The notes: generated from the letters alone by a model not told the origin. A stretch of 33,987 bases of DNA from RGIG4097 sp964637515 (GCA_964637515.1 CAZWUI010000017.1:1-33987), one strand, 5' to 3'; positions 16,039 through 25,084 are shown, counted from the stretch's first letter. Numbers and translations are program-made.

Positions 16039-16089
16039 GCTAAACGCGGGCGGAATAACTTCGCTCTATCGTATAGCCAATCCAAACCT

Positions 16090-18819
16090 CTATATGAAGG
16101 AGAATTGTACGGGCTCGCCGTATTCAACTCCTACACCGTGAAGTCTGTTGATAAGTTTCTTGTTGATGGTGTAAGTCGAAGCGGGTGTTATATCTTCGGT
16201 CTTGTTGTCGTAGACGAAGAAGTAGCACGTATTCTCGACCAAATCGCCAACGCCGGGCACCATATCACTCGTGAAAGTGGTGATGCGTTTGTCCTGTATC
16301 GAGCCCGACAAGCAGGACTTATCAAGCATACCCGTACTCATAAAACCGAGATGGAAATACTCGTCGCGGTTGTACGAATAGCGGTAACTGTCAAGAGACT
16401 TATCCGTGATTTTCTCACGAAGTAATGCGTTTATCATCTGCGCAAGTGCAATTTCTGCCGAACCCTGACCGATTGCGGTATCGGGCAAGAATCTCATCGT
16501 GCTGATGGGTTGCCAGTTGTAGATGTCAAGGAAACCTTTTTGGTGGAAGGTTGTGACTCTACCCTCTGCAATCAACCGGTCTCTATGCTCTTCACCCTGT
16601 GCGGAATACTCGTTGAAGTCAAGGCTAAGACTGAGCCCGGTCAGATTGGACATCACACAGTTTTCCATGGTGAGATAGGTGTACATCGTTGTAGTTTTGT
16701 TACGCGCCCAAGCACGAGTGTAGATACCGACGCCGGAAGAGTTTCTGAAGATACAACCGACAAGATAAGTTTCGCAAGTGAGAGCCTTGTAAAGCACGTC
16801 CGCATTCTCGAAAATGCAGTACTCGCTGCGGTTTCCTCTGACAAACGCACTTTGATCAGGTCCGCCGTCACCGCCGTACAACGCACCCGCCATTACGCAA
16901 ACGCCTTTCAAACCTTCGGTGTCTTCGGACGTGATGATGTCCTTGACCGCTCTGTTTGCACGCATAATTATATTCGAGATAAGCACGTCGTTTCCTTTGA
17001 CGTAGACGAGCCCGCTCATATTGTTGGTGAGTTGTCCGCTCTCTGCAGAGAAGATATTGCCGTTGCCGTACAAACTCTTGTAGATATGCAGTTGTGATGC
17101 ATAGTTACTCTCGTACACGCACTTCGAGGAGTCGCCGTCAAATTGTCCTTCAGGCACGTCGTAGAGAGTGATGTTTTTCACGAGAACCATATTTTCCTGT
17201 CTTGCATCCGCAGTCTTGCGAAGTGCCGCATAACTGTCGATTGCAACACCGTTTACGACCTTGATATCTACGCTATCGGTGGTCAACTTGCTTCCTTCGT
17301 ATCTCGGATATTTCGCACTGACTTTGACGGTGAGTTCGGTCTTTCCGGTCACTTTGTCGTGATTGAAGAAAAGACGATTGCCGTCAAAATAGCCTTTGTC
17401 GCTGACTTCGCCGTTTTCAAGCAGAGTGAACGTGAATGCGTCGTAGAATGATTCCTTGTCCTCTGCGGGAGTGGGGAATGCAAGTTCGACGTCGATATAG
17501 TTTGCGGTCAGAGTGCCGGCGGACACGTCCGAATATCTCAAAGTCGGAATCACGTATTCGAGCGCAAGTCCGATTTCCTTGAACTCGTCTTTCGTCTTGT
17601 CGAGAATGACGGTTGCGACCTTGCTTCTGATCATGATTTCGATTTCGTCGCTAAATGCGCCGACTGTCACGGCGACTTTGACGACACCGTCTTTCAGGGC
17701 GGTCAAAGTGCCAAATTCGTCCACAGTTGCGATTTCACTGTCGTCAACAACCCAACTTGCAACGATTTCATCCGACTTGAAAGCACTCTTCCAAACCGCT
17801 TGAAGTGCGAGTTTGTCCCCGACGGAGAAGACGAAACTTTCTCTCTCTTCGTCGTATGCGTAGAGATTTTTGTTCTTGATTTGCATGCCGTCCGTGACGG
17901 TCAAGGTGCAAACTCCGTTTGCGGTTTCAAAATTCGCTTCGGTCTTGTCGTCGGCAATGACGATATATTCTCCGTCAATCGTGCAGTTGACCGTGTTGAT
18001 AATATCGCTTGCATTCACACCGAATGCGGAGAGTGCGATTCGTCTTTCGTGAGTTGCGACGTCTGCGCCGAGCAGAGTCACGTTTTTCTCAACGGTGATT
18101 TCATAAGGTGCGCTGTCGATATATTCTTCGTCTGACGTATATACGCGCGCTATGACGGTTGCGGAGCCTGCTTTGAAAGCGTTGACCGCGCCGTTTGCGT
18201 CAACCGTCAAAACGTTTTCATCAGAGGAAATCCACTCCACTCTTTCAAACGTTGCACCCACAGGGGATACGGACATAGAAAGGAGTGCGTTCCCGCTTTC
18301 GCTCAAACTGTCCGCACCTTTGACTTCCACCGCTTTCAACACGTCGTCCACGACGCTCACGGTGCAACTTGCGGTGAAGGTTTCCGCCATACCGCTAATC
18401 ACGAATGCGCAACCCGAATTGACTTTGAAGAGCCCCGTAGTATTCTCGTCAACTGCGCTTCCGTATGCGTCCACGAGAGTGACGGGGGGAAGGACTTCTT
18501 TCACGCTTGCGTTATCGTCGTTCTGATGTTCGAGATAATACTCGTATTCCCGACGGTAGACGTCGTCGAAACAACTGACGTTGCTGATTTCCCACGTGCA
18601 AGTCTTATCCGACGCCCTGTCGGGAAGAATGGTGACCGTCAAGAAGTCGTTGATATCGTAGACATTTTCGCTGAATGCGATTTCGAGCACGCTCTTGTCA
18701 AACGAAATCTCTTCAACGCCAATATGCGCACGTGTGGAAACCACCACGGACACCAGAGAAACGGTGGCAAGAATAATCACCGGGATGATTATCAATATGC
18801 CAATCATTATCTTTTTCAT
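16090..18819 (-). CDS. Large anchored surface protein B: Ig-like (BIG2) domains and beta-helix-like region
   Basis: A 909-residue paralogue of the protein at 13117. The N-terminus MKKIMIGILIIIPVIILATV is a hydrophobic anchor nearly the same as in A. BIG2 units are at about 200-260 and 355-405, followed by a beta-helix-like region with SNIIMRANRAVKDIITSED, SEYCIFENADVLYK and GCIFRNSSGVGIYT. Both proteins then share a C-terminal domain (FHQKGFLDIYNWQPISTMRFLP here). The tail differs: after RLHG it continues VGVEYGEPVQFSFI. The gene begins 12 bases after the ABC permease stop, with GGAG overlapping that region, so it belongs to the exporter's transcription unit. Surface structure, adhesin or exported substrate are all possible; I cannot choose from sequence. 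Confidence 0.75.
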   Translation of the reverse strand: MKKIMIGILIIIPVIILATVSLVSVVVSTRAHIGVEEISFDKSVLEIAFSENVYDINDFLTVTILPDRASDKTCTWEISNVSCFDDVYRREYEYYLEHQNDDNASVKEVLPPVTLVDAYGSAVDENTTGLFKVNSGCAFVISGMAETFTASCTVSVVDDVLKAVEVKGADSLSESGNALLSMSVSPVGATFERVEWISSDENVLTVDANGAVNAFKAGSATVIARVYTSDEEYIDSAPYEITVEKNVTLLGADVATHERRIALSAFGVNASDIINTVNCTIDGEYIVIADDKTEANFETANGVCTLTVTDGMQIKNKNLYAYDEERESFVFSVGDKLALQAVWKSAFKSDEIVASWVVDDSEIATVDEFGTLTALKDGVVKVAVTVGAFSDEIEIMIRSKVATVILDKTKDEFKEIGLALEYVIPTLRYSDVSAGTLTANYIDVELAFPTPAEDKESFYDAFTFTLLENGEVSDKGYFDGNRLFFNHDKVTGKTELTVKVSAKYPRYEGSKLTTDSVDIKVVNGVAIDSYAALRKTADARQENMVLVKNITLYDVPEGQFDGDSSKCVYESNYASQLHIYKSLYGNGNIFSAESGQLTNNMSGLVYVKGNDVLISNIIMRANRAVKDIITSEDTEGLKGVCVMAGALYGGDGGPDQSAFVRGNRSEYCIFENADVLYKALTCETYLVGCIFRNSSGVGIYTRAWARNKTTTMYTYLTMENCVMSNLTGLSLSLDFNEYSAQGEEHRDRLIAEGRVTTFHQKGFLDIYNWQPISTMRFLPDTAIGQGSAEIALAQMINALLREKITDKSLDSYRYSYNRDEYFHLGFMSTGMLDKSCLSGSIQDKRITTFTSDMVPGVGDLVENTCYFFVYDNKTEDITPASTYTINKKLINRLHGVGVEYGEPVQFSFI
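17762..18222 (-). repeat. 461-nt block identical to 14729-15189
   Basis: Second copy of the identical block, inside protein B, encoding the first BIG2 domain from its conserved tryptophan-serine-aspartate core to just before the second BIG2 unit. Flanking coding sequence differs from protein A in many codons, including third positions, so the block has been homogenised recently. Confidence 0.9.
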
Positions 18820-18831
18820 AATTTTTCTCCA

Positions 18832-20538
18832 TTAAGGCACTATCTTGAGATAGCGTTTTTCGAGATTGACGAACAACAAGCATACGCTTGCGATAAGCAC
18901 CGCACCCGACACACCTGCAAGTATGCCGTAGACTACGGACGGCGTCATCACGAAACCGGAGTCACCAATCGTAAATCCGAAACTGAATATCATTGCAAAC
19001 ACGCCGTATACGACTGCGGTTATGATACCCGTGAAGAGTGCGAGAGCAACGTTTCTGTTCGCACTGACGAGTTCACCGTCACCCGATACATTGAAGGTCG
19101 GGGACTTGATGTCCGCCCACATTGACAAACAAGTCTGGGCAAGCACGACCATTTCGGATATGCCGAAGATTGCCCCTACGTCCAAAGGCGACAGCACGTT
19201 CCCCCACTTCTCCGAGCCGAAAGTCAACCCTACGACAAGGCAGGACAGTGCGACCGAAATCGTGCCGACAATTGCGTAAAGGAAGAGTTTGACCAAGATT
19301 TGATTGGTGTAGCTGACGGGGATAACCTTCGTATGATAAAACACGTTGCCTTCTCTCGAAATCGTCGTCGAGGCGAAGGATACGATTATGGTGACGAATA
19401 TGATGATAACAAGGAGCGTAAGACCGGGGACAATCGTCGCACCGACGCTCTTTTTGCCCATGGAAGCGGCGAGTTCGTTGCAGTAGTAGACCATAACGGG
19501 TGCCGCACACGCCATAGCAAGATATTGGAAACTATAGTTGAAACTTCTGAAGATAAGGAAAAATTCCCTGTGGAACAACGTCCCGAATACCGAGCGTTTT
19601 TTGTTCTTTTGGTTCTTCTTTTGGAAGGTGACCTTTTCAGTTTCGATACCTCTCAAAATCGTGCCGTAGTAGAACTTCGTGGTGACGAAATACGCACCCA
19701 CGCCAAGCACCACGTTGATGAGGAATATCCAAAGGAACGAAAGTCCCAAATCTTTTGCGGTAAGTCCGCCCGCGACTTTGCCGTTGAGGACGTATGCATA
19801 CCAGTTGAACGGATAGGCGTGAGTTGCAAAGCTCGTGAGTTTCTCTTGGATGACGAGGTCGGTGAACAAGCTTGCGTTGTTGTCGGACAGATAGGTGAGA
19901 ACGCTCGACAACGCTTCCATATAAAGCACGAAACATCCGCATATCACGATGATGATGAAGATGAGTATGAGCAAAAATTGGTTCTTGATCGCATTGACGA
20001 GCTTCATTGCGGGAATTGCAACGAGGTTTGCAACGAAGAACGGGAACATAGTCGAGAAAATTATCATACCGAGTGCGGCAAAATAATACCCGACGGAGGC
20101 TTCCGTCACCACGCCGAATACGACGTAGAAAGGAAGAGTGAACAACACGCACACCACGAAGTTGTGCAGTGCGCAGTAGATCGATTTTGCGATGAGAATT
20201 TCGGTGCCGTTCACGGGGAATCGCAACAATAGCTCGTTGTCGCCGTTCATATATAGGTTTTTGACGACGGTTGCAATGGCCACGATAGTTTCGATGCCCA
20301 TGGTGAGCAGAGTGATAAGCACGAGAAATTCAATTCTGAGTCCCGAACGCACGACGAACATTCTCGTCAAGAAATAGATTCCTGCGACGAGAAGAGCGTA
20401 GACGACAAGTGCGAAAGATATGTTGACGACTTTCATCGCCTTATCTTTCGGAGTCATCTCTGCGCTCGTTCCGTAGCGAGAACGAAGGTCGAGGCGGAAT
20501 AGCGTTTTGACGCTTTGCCAAGAAATTGATTGTTTCAT
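18832..20538 (-). CDS. ABC transporter permease (ABC-2/exporter type)
   Basis: A 568-residue integral membrane protein translationally linked to the ATPase gene upstream (TGATG, one-base overlap). About 12 hydrophobic segments can be traced in two blocks, for example VVNISFALVVYALLVAGIYF near the start and VVYGILAGVSGAVLIASVCL near the end. A charged cytoplasmic stretch (ETEKVTFQKKNQKNKKRS) lies in the middle. No periplasmic binding protein or fused ATPase domain is present, so this looks like an exporter. The organisation resembles YtrC/EcsB-like permeases, but I cannot name a family. The surface protein B gene follows after 12 bases. Confidence 0.85.
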   Translation of the reverse strand: MKQSISWQSVKTLFRLDLRSRYGTSAEMTPKDKAMKVVNISFALVVYALLVAGIYFLTRMFVVRSGLRIEFLVLITLLTMGIETIVAIATVVKNLYMNGDNELLLRFPVNGTEILIAKSIYCALHNFVVCVLFTLPFYVVFGVVTEASVGYYFAALGMIIFSTMFPFFVANLVAIPAMKLVNAIKNQFLLILIFIIIVICGCFVLYMEALSSVLTYLSDNNASLFTDLVIQEKLTSFATHAYPFNWYAYVLNGKVAGGLTAKDLGLSFLWIFLINVVLGVGAYFVTTKFYYGTILRGIETEKVTFQKKNQKNKKRSVFGTLFHREFFLIFRSFNYSFQYLAMACAAPVMVYYCNELAASMGKKSVGATIVPGLTLLVIIIFVTIIVSFASTTISREGNVFYHTKVIPVSYTNQILVKLFLYAIVGTISVALSCLVVGLTFGSEKWGNVLSPLDVGAIFGISEMVVLAQTCLSMWADIKSPTFNVSGDGELVSANRNVALALFTGIITAVVYGVFAMIFSFGFTIGDSGFVMTPSVVYGILAGVSGAVLIASVCLLFVNLEKRYLKIVP

Positions 20539-21356
20539 CAGTCCTGATCCTCCGTTTCGACGGTATCGTTTTCTACGGGCATATCGGGGCGCATATCTGC
20601 GCTTTCTTGTGCCGTATAGTCTTCAAACAAACGTTTTTCGTAAGTGCCGGTGATCTTGAAGAATCTTTCTTCGAGGTTCGCCTTGTTCTGTTCGTTGTTT
20701 TTGAGGTCGAACATATCGATGAGTTTGCCTTCGTTGATGACTGCAACTCTATCGCAGAGTTTCTTGACGAGGTCAAGGTTGTGGGAACTGAAAAATACGG
20801 TGTTTCCCTTTGCGCAGTGTTCACGCATATGTGCGATGATTTCCGCGGTGGATTGAGGGTCCAAGCCCATCATAGGTTCGTCAAGCACCCAGAGTTTAGG
20901 TTCGTGAATGAGAGCGGCGATGATACAAATCTTTTGTTTCATGCCGTGCGAATACGCTTTGATTTGTCTGTCCGCAGCGTAGCGAAGTTTGAAAAGATCG
21001 ATATAGCGTTCAAATCTTTCCGTTCTGTCCGCGAGAGAAACTTTGTAAAGGTCGGCGATGTAATCCACGTATTCTCTGCCCGTGAGTTTCTCATAGACGG
21101 AGTGGTTGTCGGGAACGTAACCCATATTCATCTTTGCCGCGATAGGATCCTTTTGAATGTCGTGACCGCAGATTTCGATGCTACCGCCGTCGAAAGGAAG
21201 GATGCCGGTCAAGCACTTTATGGTCGTGGATTTACCCGCACCGTTTTGTCCGAGAAAACCGAAGATTTCACCGGGTTGAAGTTCGATACTGATATCGTCT
21301 ACAGCAAGTCTGTCACTTTTGGGATATTTCTTTGTCAAATGTTCTATTTTAAGCAT
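20538..21356 (-). CDS. ABC transporter ATP-binding protein
   Basis: A 272-residue ABC ATPase. Walker A is GQNGAGKST (36-44), the Q-loop lies in the YVPDNHSVYEKLTG segment, and Walker B with the D-loop reads LWVLDEPMMGLDP. The H-loop histidine is in VFFSSHNLDLV. The signature motif is degenerate, SHGMKQK in place of LSGGQ, as in several exporter-type ATPases (SxGMxQ form). The last 40 residues are an acidic tail (ESADMRPDMPVENDTVETED) after the ATPase core. It drives the permease encoded next and is preceded by AGGAG. Confidence 0.93.
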   Translation of the reverse strand: MLKIEHLTKKYPKSDRLAVDDISIELQPGEIFGFLGQNGAGKSTTIKCLTGILPFDGGSIEICGHDIQKDPIAAKMNMGYVPDNHSVYEKLTGREYVDYIADLYKVSLADRTERFERYIDLFKLRYAADRQIKAYSHGMKQKICIIAALIHEPKLWVLDEPMMGLDPQSTAEIIAHMREHCAKGNTVFFSSHNLDLVKKLCDRVAVINEGKLIDMFDLKNNEQNKANLEERFFKITGTYEKRLFEDYTAQESADMRPDMPVENDTVETEDQD

Positions 21357-21383
21357 AACGTTTTTCTCCTGATTATTTTATTT

Positions 21384-21419
21384 GCGACCGAGTCGCGAAA
21401 AAGGTTCTCTGACGAGAAC
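21384..21419 (-). promoter_or_regulatory. Tandem hairpins between the membrane protein and ABC ATPase genes
   Basis: On the minus strand GTTCTC/GAGAAC (loop of four) is followed by CTTTTT, then GCGAC/GTCGC (loop of three). The first resembles a weak terminator. Together they could attenuate the ABC genes or set differential expression. Confidence 0.35.
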
Positions 21420-21429
21420 GACGAAAATA

Positions 21430-21864
21430 TCATTGCAGTAGCACTGACGAAACTTTGAGTTCAAACAACGACGACGATGATTTCTTCTCTTTTGCGAAAT
21501 CCGAGAAAGTGCCCTTGTCGAAGAACAGATAGTTCAAAAACAGTCTGCCCTTGAAAAGAACGTAACGCACTCTTTCCGCCGAGAAAAGAATAAAGCCGAA
21601 AACTGCCGATACGCCGACGAGTTTCAACGACAATACGGCGTAAAACATAGAACGGGAAGTCATGACATACAACGCCTGCCAGACGATACCCGTCAAAAAA
21701 GTTGCCACAAACATGAGCGCAAACAACGCCGAAATCGCACGACGAATCCCTTTCGGCAAGTTTTTGACGATAATGCCGACCACGGACAAAACAGCGAGCA
21801 AAACGATTGTGCTTGCCACGCCGACGATGGTGCTTGTTAAGTTTGAAATCACGTCTACGTTCAT
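21430..21864 (-). CDS. Small membrane protein, first gene of the ABC cluster
   Basis: A 144-residue protein that I do not recognise. Three membrane segments are visible: about 12-33 (IVGVASTIVLLAVLSVVGII), 42-65 (AISALFALMFVATFLTGIVW) and 75-95 (VLSLKLVGVSAVFGFILF). A basic loop and a soluble serine-rich tail (KEKKSSSSLFE) follow. No clear Shine-Dalgarno precedes the ATG at 21864. It is the first gene after the consensus promoter and inverted repeat at 21915-21950 and precedes the ABC ATPase by 73 bases. A role with the exporter is inferred only from position. Confidence 0.65.
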   Translation of the reverse strand: MNVDVISNLTSTIVGVASTIVLLAVLSVVGIIVKNLPKGIRRAISALFALMFVATFLTGIVWQALYVMTSRSMFYAVLSLKLVGVSAVFGFILFSAERVRYVLFKGRLFLNYLFFDKGTFSDFAKEKKSSSSLFELKVSSVLLQ

Positions 21865-21914
21865 ATTATCATTCGATTTTAGCGATTATACGCGTGCGCA
21901 TATAATACAATATC

Positions 21915-21941
21915 TTGTACCATTTTATCACGAAGGTACAA
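21915..21941. promoter_or_regulatory. Operator-like inverted repeat, TTGTACC-N13-GGTACAA
   Basis: A perfect 7-bp inverted repeat with a 13-base spacer covers the -10 box and most of the promoter spacer of the ABC cluster. The YtrA subfamily of GntR repressors controls ABC exporter operons from an inverted repeat with a 13-base spacer (AGTGTA-N13-TACACT in B. subtilis, from memory). The arms here differ. No GntR gene is in the window. Confidence 0.6.
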
Positions 21942-21950
21942 ATGTGTCAA
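21922..21950 (-). promoter_or_regulatory. Promoter of the ABC exporter cluster
   Basis: Minus strand TTGACA (21950-21945), exactly 17 bases, TAAAAT (21927-21922). The inverted repeat at 21915-21941 overlaps it, so a bound regulator would block polymerase. Confidence 0.8.
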
Positions 21951-22060
21951 CGCTATAATTTGATATATTTAACTTTCTAACAATTTTATATATAATATAA
22001 CGCGCGACACGTGATTTTTAAGTGAAAATATAGATTTATTCTGCAAAGAGTGCAGTACGC

Positions 22061-22089
22061 TTGACTATTTCTTTTAGAAAGAGTATAAA
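22061..22089 (+). promoter_or_regulatory. Promoter of the antiporter-MATE unit
   Basis: TTGACT (22061-22066), 17 bases, TATAAA (22084-22089), about 50 bases before the antiporter ATG. Confidence 0.65.
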
Positions 22090-22139
22090 GAATTTCAAAA
22101 AGATAGATTAAAATTCTGCGTTTATCGCGAAGGCTATAT

Positions 22140-23417
22140 ATGGAATACGAAATTCTTTTTCCACTTGCAATGATACTTCTTCTCTCGAAGTTGTTGTCAA
22201 TGGGTTGCAAAAAAATCGGACTGCCCGCAGTCATAGGTATGTTGGTCGCCGGCATACTCATCGGGCTTCTCAAACTCATACCCAACCAAAAAATTCTCAC
22301 CCCCTTCACTATGGAAGGGCTTTCCTTCCTTGCGAAAATCGGCGTCATTCTGATAATGTTTTCCGCGGGTATCGAAACAGACCTCAAACAATTCAAATCA
22401 ACCGGCATACCCTCTATCGTCATCACTTCTCTCGGAGTTATCTTCCCCTTGGGATTCGGCTTTATCGTGGCGTGCCTTTTCAACGGCGGATTTTCAAATC
22501 TCGACTCTCACACCCTTCTTTGCAACTTATTCTACGGCACCATACTTGCGGCGACGTCCGTCAGTATCACGGTTGCCGCTTTGAAAGAGCTTGGCAAACT
22601 CAACACGAAAGTCGGCACGTCAATCGTGTCCGCCGCCATTCTCGACGACATAATCGGCGTCATACTTCTTTCCCTTTTCATCAGTCTTGAAAGCAGCGGC
22701 TCGGCGGGTGAAATCGGCAAGACGATAGGCATGATGATCGCATTCTTCGCAGCAGCTATCGCAGTCGGTTTCGTGCTCGACGCAGGACTTAAATGGGTGT
22801 CCAAAAAATACCCCCACACAAGAAGAATACCTATCTTCTGTTTCGCAATGTGCTTCTTCTACGCATGGGCGGCGGAACACTGGTTCGGAGTGGCGGACAT
22901 CACCGGTGCATACGTCGCGGGACTCATCCTTTCCAACATCGGAGAGAAGCATTACGTCGACCAAAAAATCGAAACAAGCAACTATATGATTTTCGCCCCG
23001 GTTTTCTTCGCAAATATCGGAATCCAGACTTCATTTAGCGGAATTGACGGTAGAATGGTCGGTTTTGGTTTTGCGTTCATACTTGCGGGCATTCTCGGAA
23101 AGGTCATCGGTTGCAGTCTCGGCGCACTCATTTGCAAGTATTCTTTGAAAGACTCAATGCGTGTCGGCGTGGGTATGATGGTGAGAGCGGAAGTCGTTCT
23201 CGTCTGCGCTCAAAAGGGCGTTTCGGCAGGTATGGTCAGTTCGGATATTATGCCCTTCATCATCATCCTTATCATACTCACGTCCTTGCTCACTCCCATA
23301 ATTTTGAAAGCAAGTTACCGCAAAGACGACGTCCTTCCCCCCACCCCGCTAAATCCCGTTTTAGACGGCGCAGGCGGTGTGTCGGACGCAGGTTACAACA
23401 CCCCCGAAAACAACTAA
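22140..23417 (+). CDS. Cation:proton antiporter (CPA2/KefB-like membrane domain)
   Basis: A 425-residue membrane protein of the monovalent cation:proton antiporter-2 family (Na+/H+ or K+/H+ exchange). About 12 helices can be traced. Conserved segments are GLPAVIGMLVAGILIGL (about 28-44), FSAGIETDLKQFKSTG (about 79-94) and the DITGAYVAGLILSN segment. There is no C-terminal TrkA-N/RCK domain, so it is the membrane part only; the end is a short proline-rich tail. A weak GAAGG site lies before the ATG. The MATE gene follows 27 bases downstream in the same direction. Confidence 0.92.
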   Translation: MEYEILFPLAMILLLSKLLSMGCKKIGLPAVIGMLVAGILIGLLKLIPNQKILTPFTMEGLSFLAKIGVILIMFSAGIETDLKQFKSTGIPSIVITSLGVIFPLGFGFIVACLFNGGFSNLDSHTLLCNLFYGTILAATSVSITVAALKELGKLNTKVGTSIVSAAILDDIIGVILLSLFISLESSGSAGEIGKTIGMMIAFFAAAIAVGFVLDAGLKWVSKKYPHTRRIPIFCFAMCFFYAWAAEHWFGVADITGAYVAGLILSNIGEKHYVDQKIETSNYMIFAPVFFANIGIQTSFSGIDGRMVGFGFAFILAGILGKVIGCSLGALICKYSLKDSMRVGVGMMVRAEVVLVCAQKGVSAGMVSSDIMPFIIILIILTSLLTPIILKASYRKDDVLPPTPLNPVLDGAGGVSDAGYNTPENN

Positions 23418-23444
23418 AAATCATTTTCACTCAGGATAAATTTT

Positions 23445-24899
23445 ATGGCAGAATCACAATCAACAAAACTTGGAAAAGAACCAATCGGCAAACTTATTTT
23501 ACGCATGAGCGGTCCGGCAATTTTTTCTATGCTCGTTCAAGCGCTTTACAATATCGTCGATAGCGTTTTCGTCGGCATGTACGACGCAACCAACGGCGTG
23601 CTTGCTCTCTCGTATGCAATGCCTATGCAACTTCTCGTCAACGCATTCGCAATCGGTTTCGGCGTAGGCACGGGCTCGGTCATATCTCGAAAACTCGGCG
23701 AAGGCAAAAACGTTGACGCAAGCTATGCCGCACAAACAGGACTTCTCCTTTCCATACTCAGCGGACTCGTGTTTTTGGTGATAGGCTACTTCGTTTCGGA
23801 AGGCTTCATCTCCGCCTACACGACCGGCGCCGCCGCCAAACTCGAAGACGGTGCGGATTGGGCGAAAGTTCAAGAAATGGGCACCCTTTATCTCACCATT
23901 TGCACCTGTTGTTCCCTCGGTATGATGGTGGAAATCATGCTCAACCGCATATTGCAATCCATGGGCAATATGATCATTCCTATGGTCACGCAAATCGCAG
24001 GCGCAGTCACGAATATCATTCTCGATCCCATCTTCATTCTCGTATGCGATATGGGCGCAGTAGGCGCGGCGATAGCGACCGTCATCGGACAATTCGTCGC
24101 AATGTCAGTTCCCCTTATCGTCATCGCAAAGAGCCACTACGACATCAAAATTTTCTTCTCCAAAGACTTCAGAATCAAGAAAGATATTCTCGTCGAAATC
24201 ATCAAAGTCGGACTTCCGTCTATCGTGCTCAACGCAATCGGCTCGATCATGTATATGATTTCCAATATCATACTCAACGGTTTCAAAGACGCTGTCTGGG
24301 CATTCGGAATTTACTTCAAAGTGCAGTCCTTCGTGTTCATGCCCGTGTTCGGTCTGAACCAAGGTTGTATGCCTATAATGGGTTACAACTACGGCGCAAA
24401 CAACCGCAAGCGTTTCGACAAAACCTACTTCACGTCAATACTTATCGCACTCGGCTATATGACCTTCGGACTGATAATCTTCCACGCAATGCCCCAATAT
24501 ATCCTTGCGATATTCTCCCCGGACTCCGCAAACAAGATTTTAGTCGGCTCCGAAGCGCTTCGCATCTGCTCGATAGCATTCATCACCGCAGCGGTATCCG
24601 TCATAATGATCGCAATGTTCAACGCAGTCGGTCAAGGTGTGAAAGCGATGCTCGTATCCCTTCTCCGCCAAATCGGCATACTCATTCCGCTCGGTTTCGT
24701 ACTGTCAAGATACACCGATCTCGGACTTCTCGGTTTCTGGATAGCGTTCCCGATCGCAGAGTTCGTCACGACCGCGATATTCTTCCCTATCTCCCTTGCG
24801 ACGATAAAGAAGATTTTCAAAAAAAAGGACGAAGAACAAGCACTCCGCACCGAAGAAAACCTTGCTCTCAATCCCCCCGAACCGGACTTTGCGGAATAG
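23445..24899 (+). CDS. MATE family efflux transporter (copy 2)
   Basis: A 484-residue MATE protein with twelve predicted helices. The N-terminus (GKEPIGKLILRMSGPAIFSM) and LYNIVDSVFVG are family hallmarks. The middle contains MVTQIAGAVTNIILDPIFIL, and the second half GLPSIVLNAIGSIMYMISN and FGLNQGCMPIMGYNYGANNR. These features place it nearest the MepA-like branch. It shares only the family pattern with the copy at 6761. It is expressed from the antiporter promoter, with AGGA before its ATG and a terminator directly after the stop. Confidence 0.92.
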   Translation: MAESQSTKLGKEPIGKLILRMSGPAIFSMLVQALYNIVDSVFVGMYDATNGVLALSYAMPMQLLVNAFAIGFGVGTGSVISRKLGEGKNVDASYAAQTGLLLSILSGLVFLVIGYFVSEGFISAYTTGAAAKLEDGADWAKVQEMGTLYLTICTCCSLGMMVEIMLNRILQSMGNMIIPMVTQIAGAVTNIILDPIFILVCDMGAVGAAIATVIGQFVAMSVPLIVIAKSHYDIKIFFSKDFRIKKDILVEIIKVGLPSIVLNAIGSIMYMISNIILNGFKDAVWAFGIYFKVQSFVFMPVFGLNQGCMPIMGYNYGANNRKRFDKTYFTSILIALGYMTFGLIIFHAMPQYILAIFSPDSANKILVGSEALRICSIAFITAAVSVIMIAMFNAVGQGVKAMLVSLLRQIGILIPLGFVLSRYTDLGLLGFWIAFPIAEFVTTAIFFPISLATIKKIFKKKDEEQALRTEENLALNPPEPDFAE

Positions 24900-24900
24900 G

Positions 24901-24931
24901 AAAAAAGCACTCCCCCTTGGAGTGCTTTTTT
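24901..24931 (+). terminator. Terminator after MATE copy 2
   Basis: AAAAAAGCACTCC and GGAGTGCTTTTTT form a perfect stem around a CCCTT loop. The same stem recurs at 25821-25850, on the other side of the accessory island. Confidence 0.9.
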
Positions 24932-25002
24932 AATGATATACTTGCTTTGCAAGTATGATATATGGCTCCGACATATGATATATGCCTAACGGCATATTGC
25001 GG
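24932..25002 (+). repeat. Array of three small hairpins separated by ATGATAT
   Basis: Three short palindromes (TACTTGC/GCAAGTA, ATATGGC/GACATAT, ATATGCC/GGCATAT) follow each other, joined by ATGATAT-type spacers. The layout is that of a repeated extragenic palindrome cluster. No coding function is likely. Confidence 0.6.
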
Positions 25003-25084
25003 ATAAAGTGCGTATTAGGGACGGAGCAAAAATTCGCACATTCTACGCACTTCTGCACTTTAGAAATATCGTTGGCATAATTTC

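Noticed and set aside
14729..18222. Insertion sequence as explanation of the identical 461-nt block
   Set aside because: The block is fully coding, in frame in both genes, with no terminal inverted repeats or transposase.
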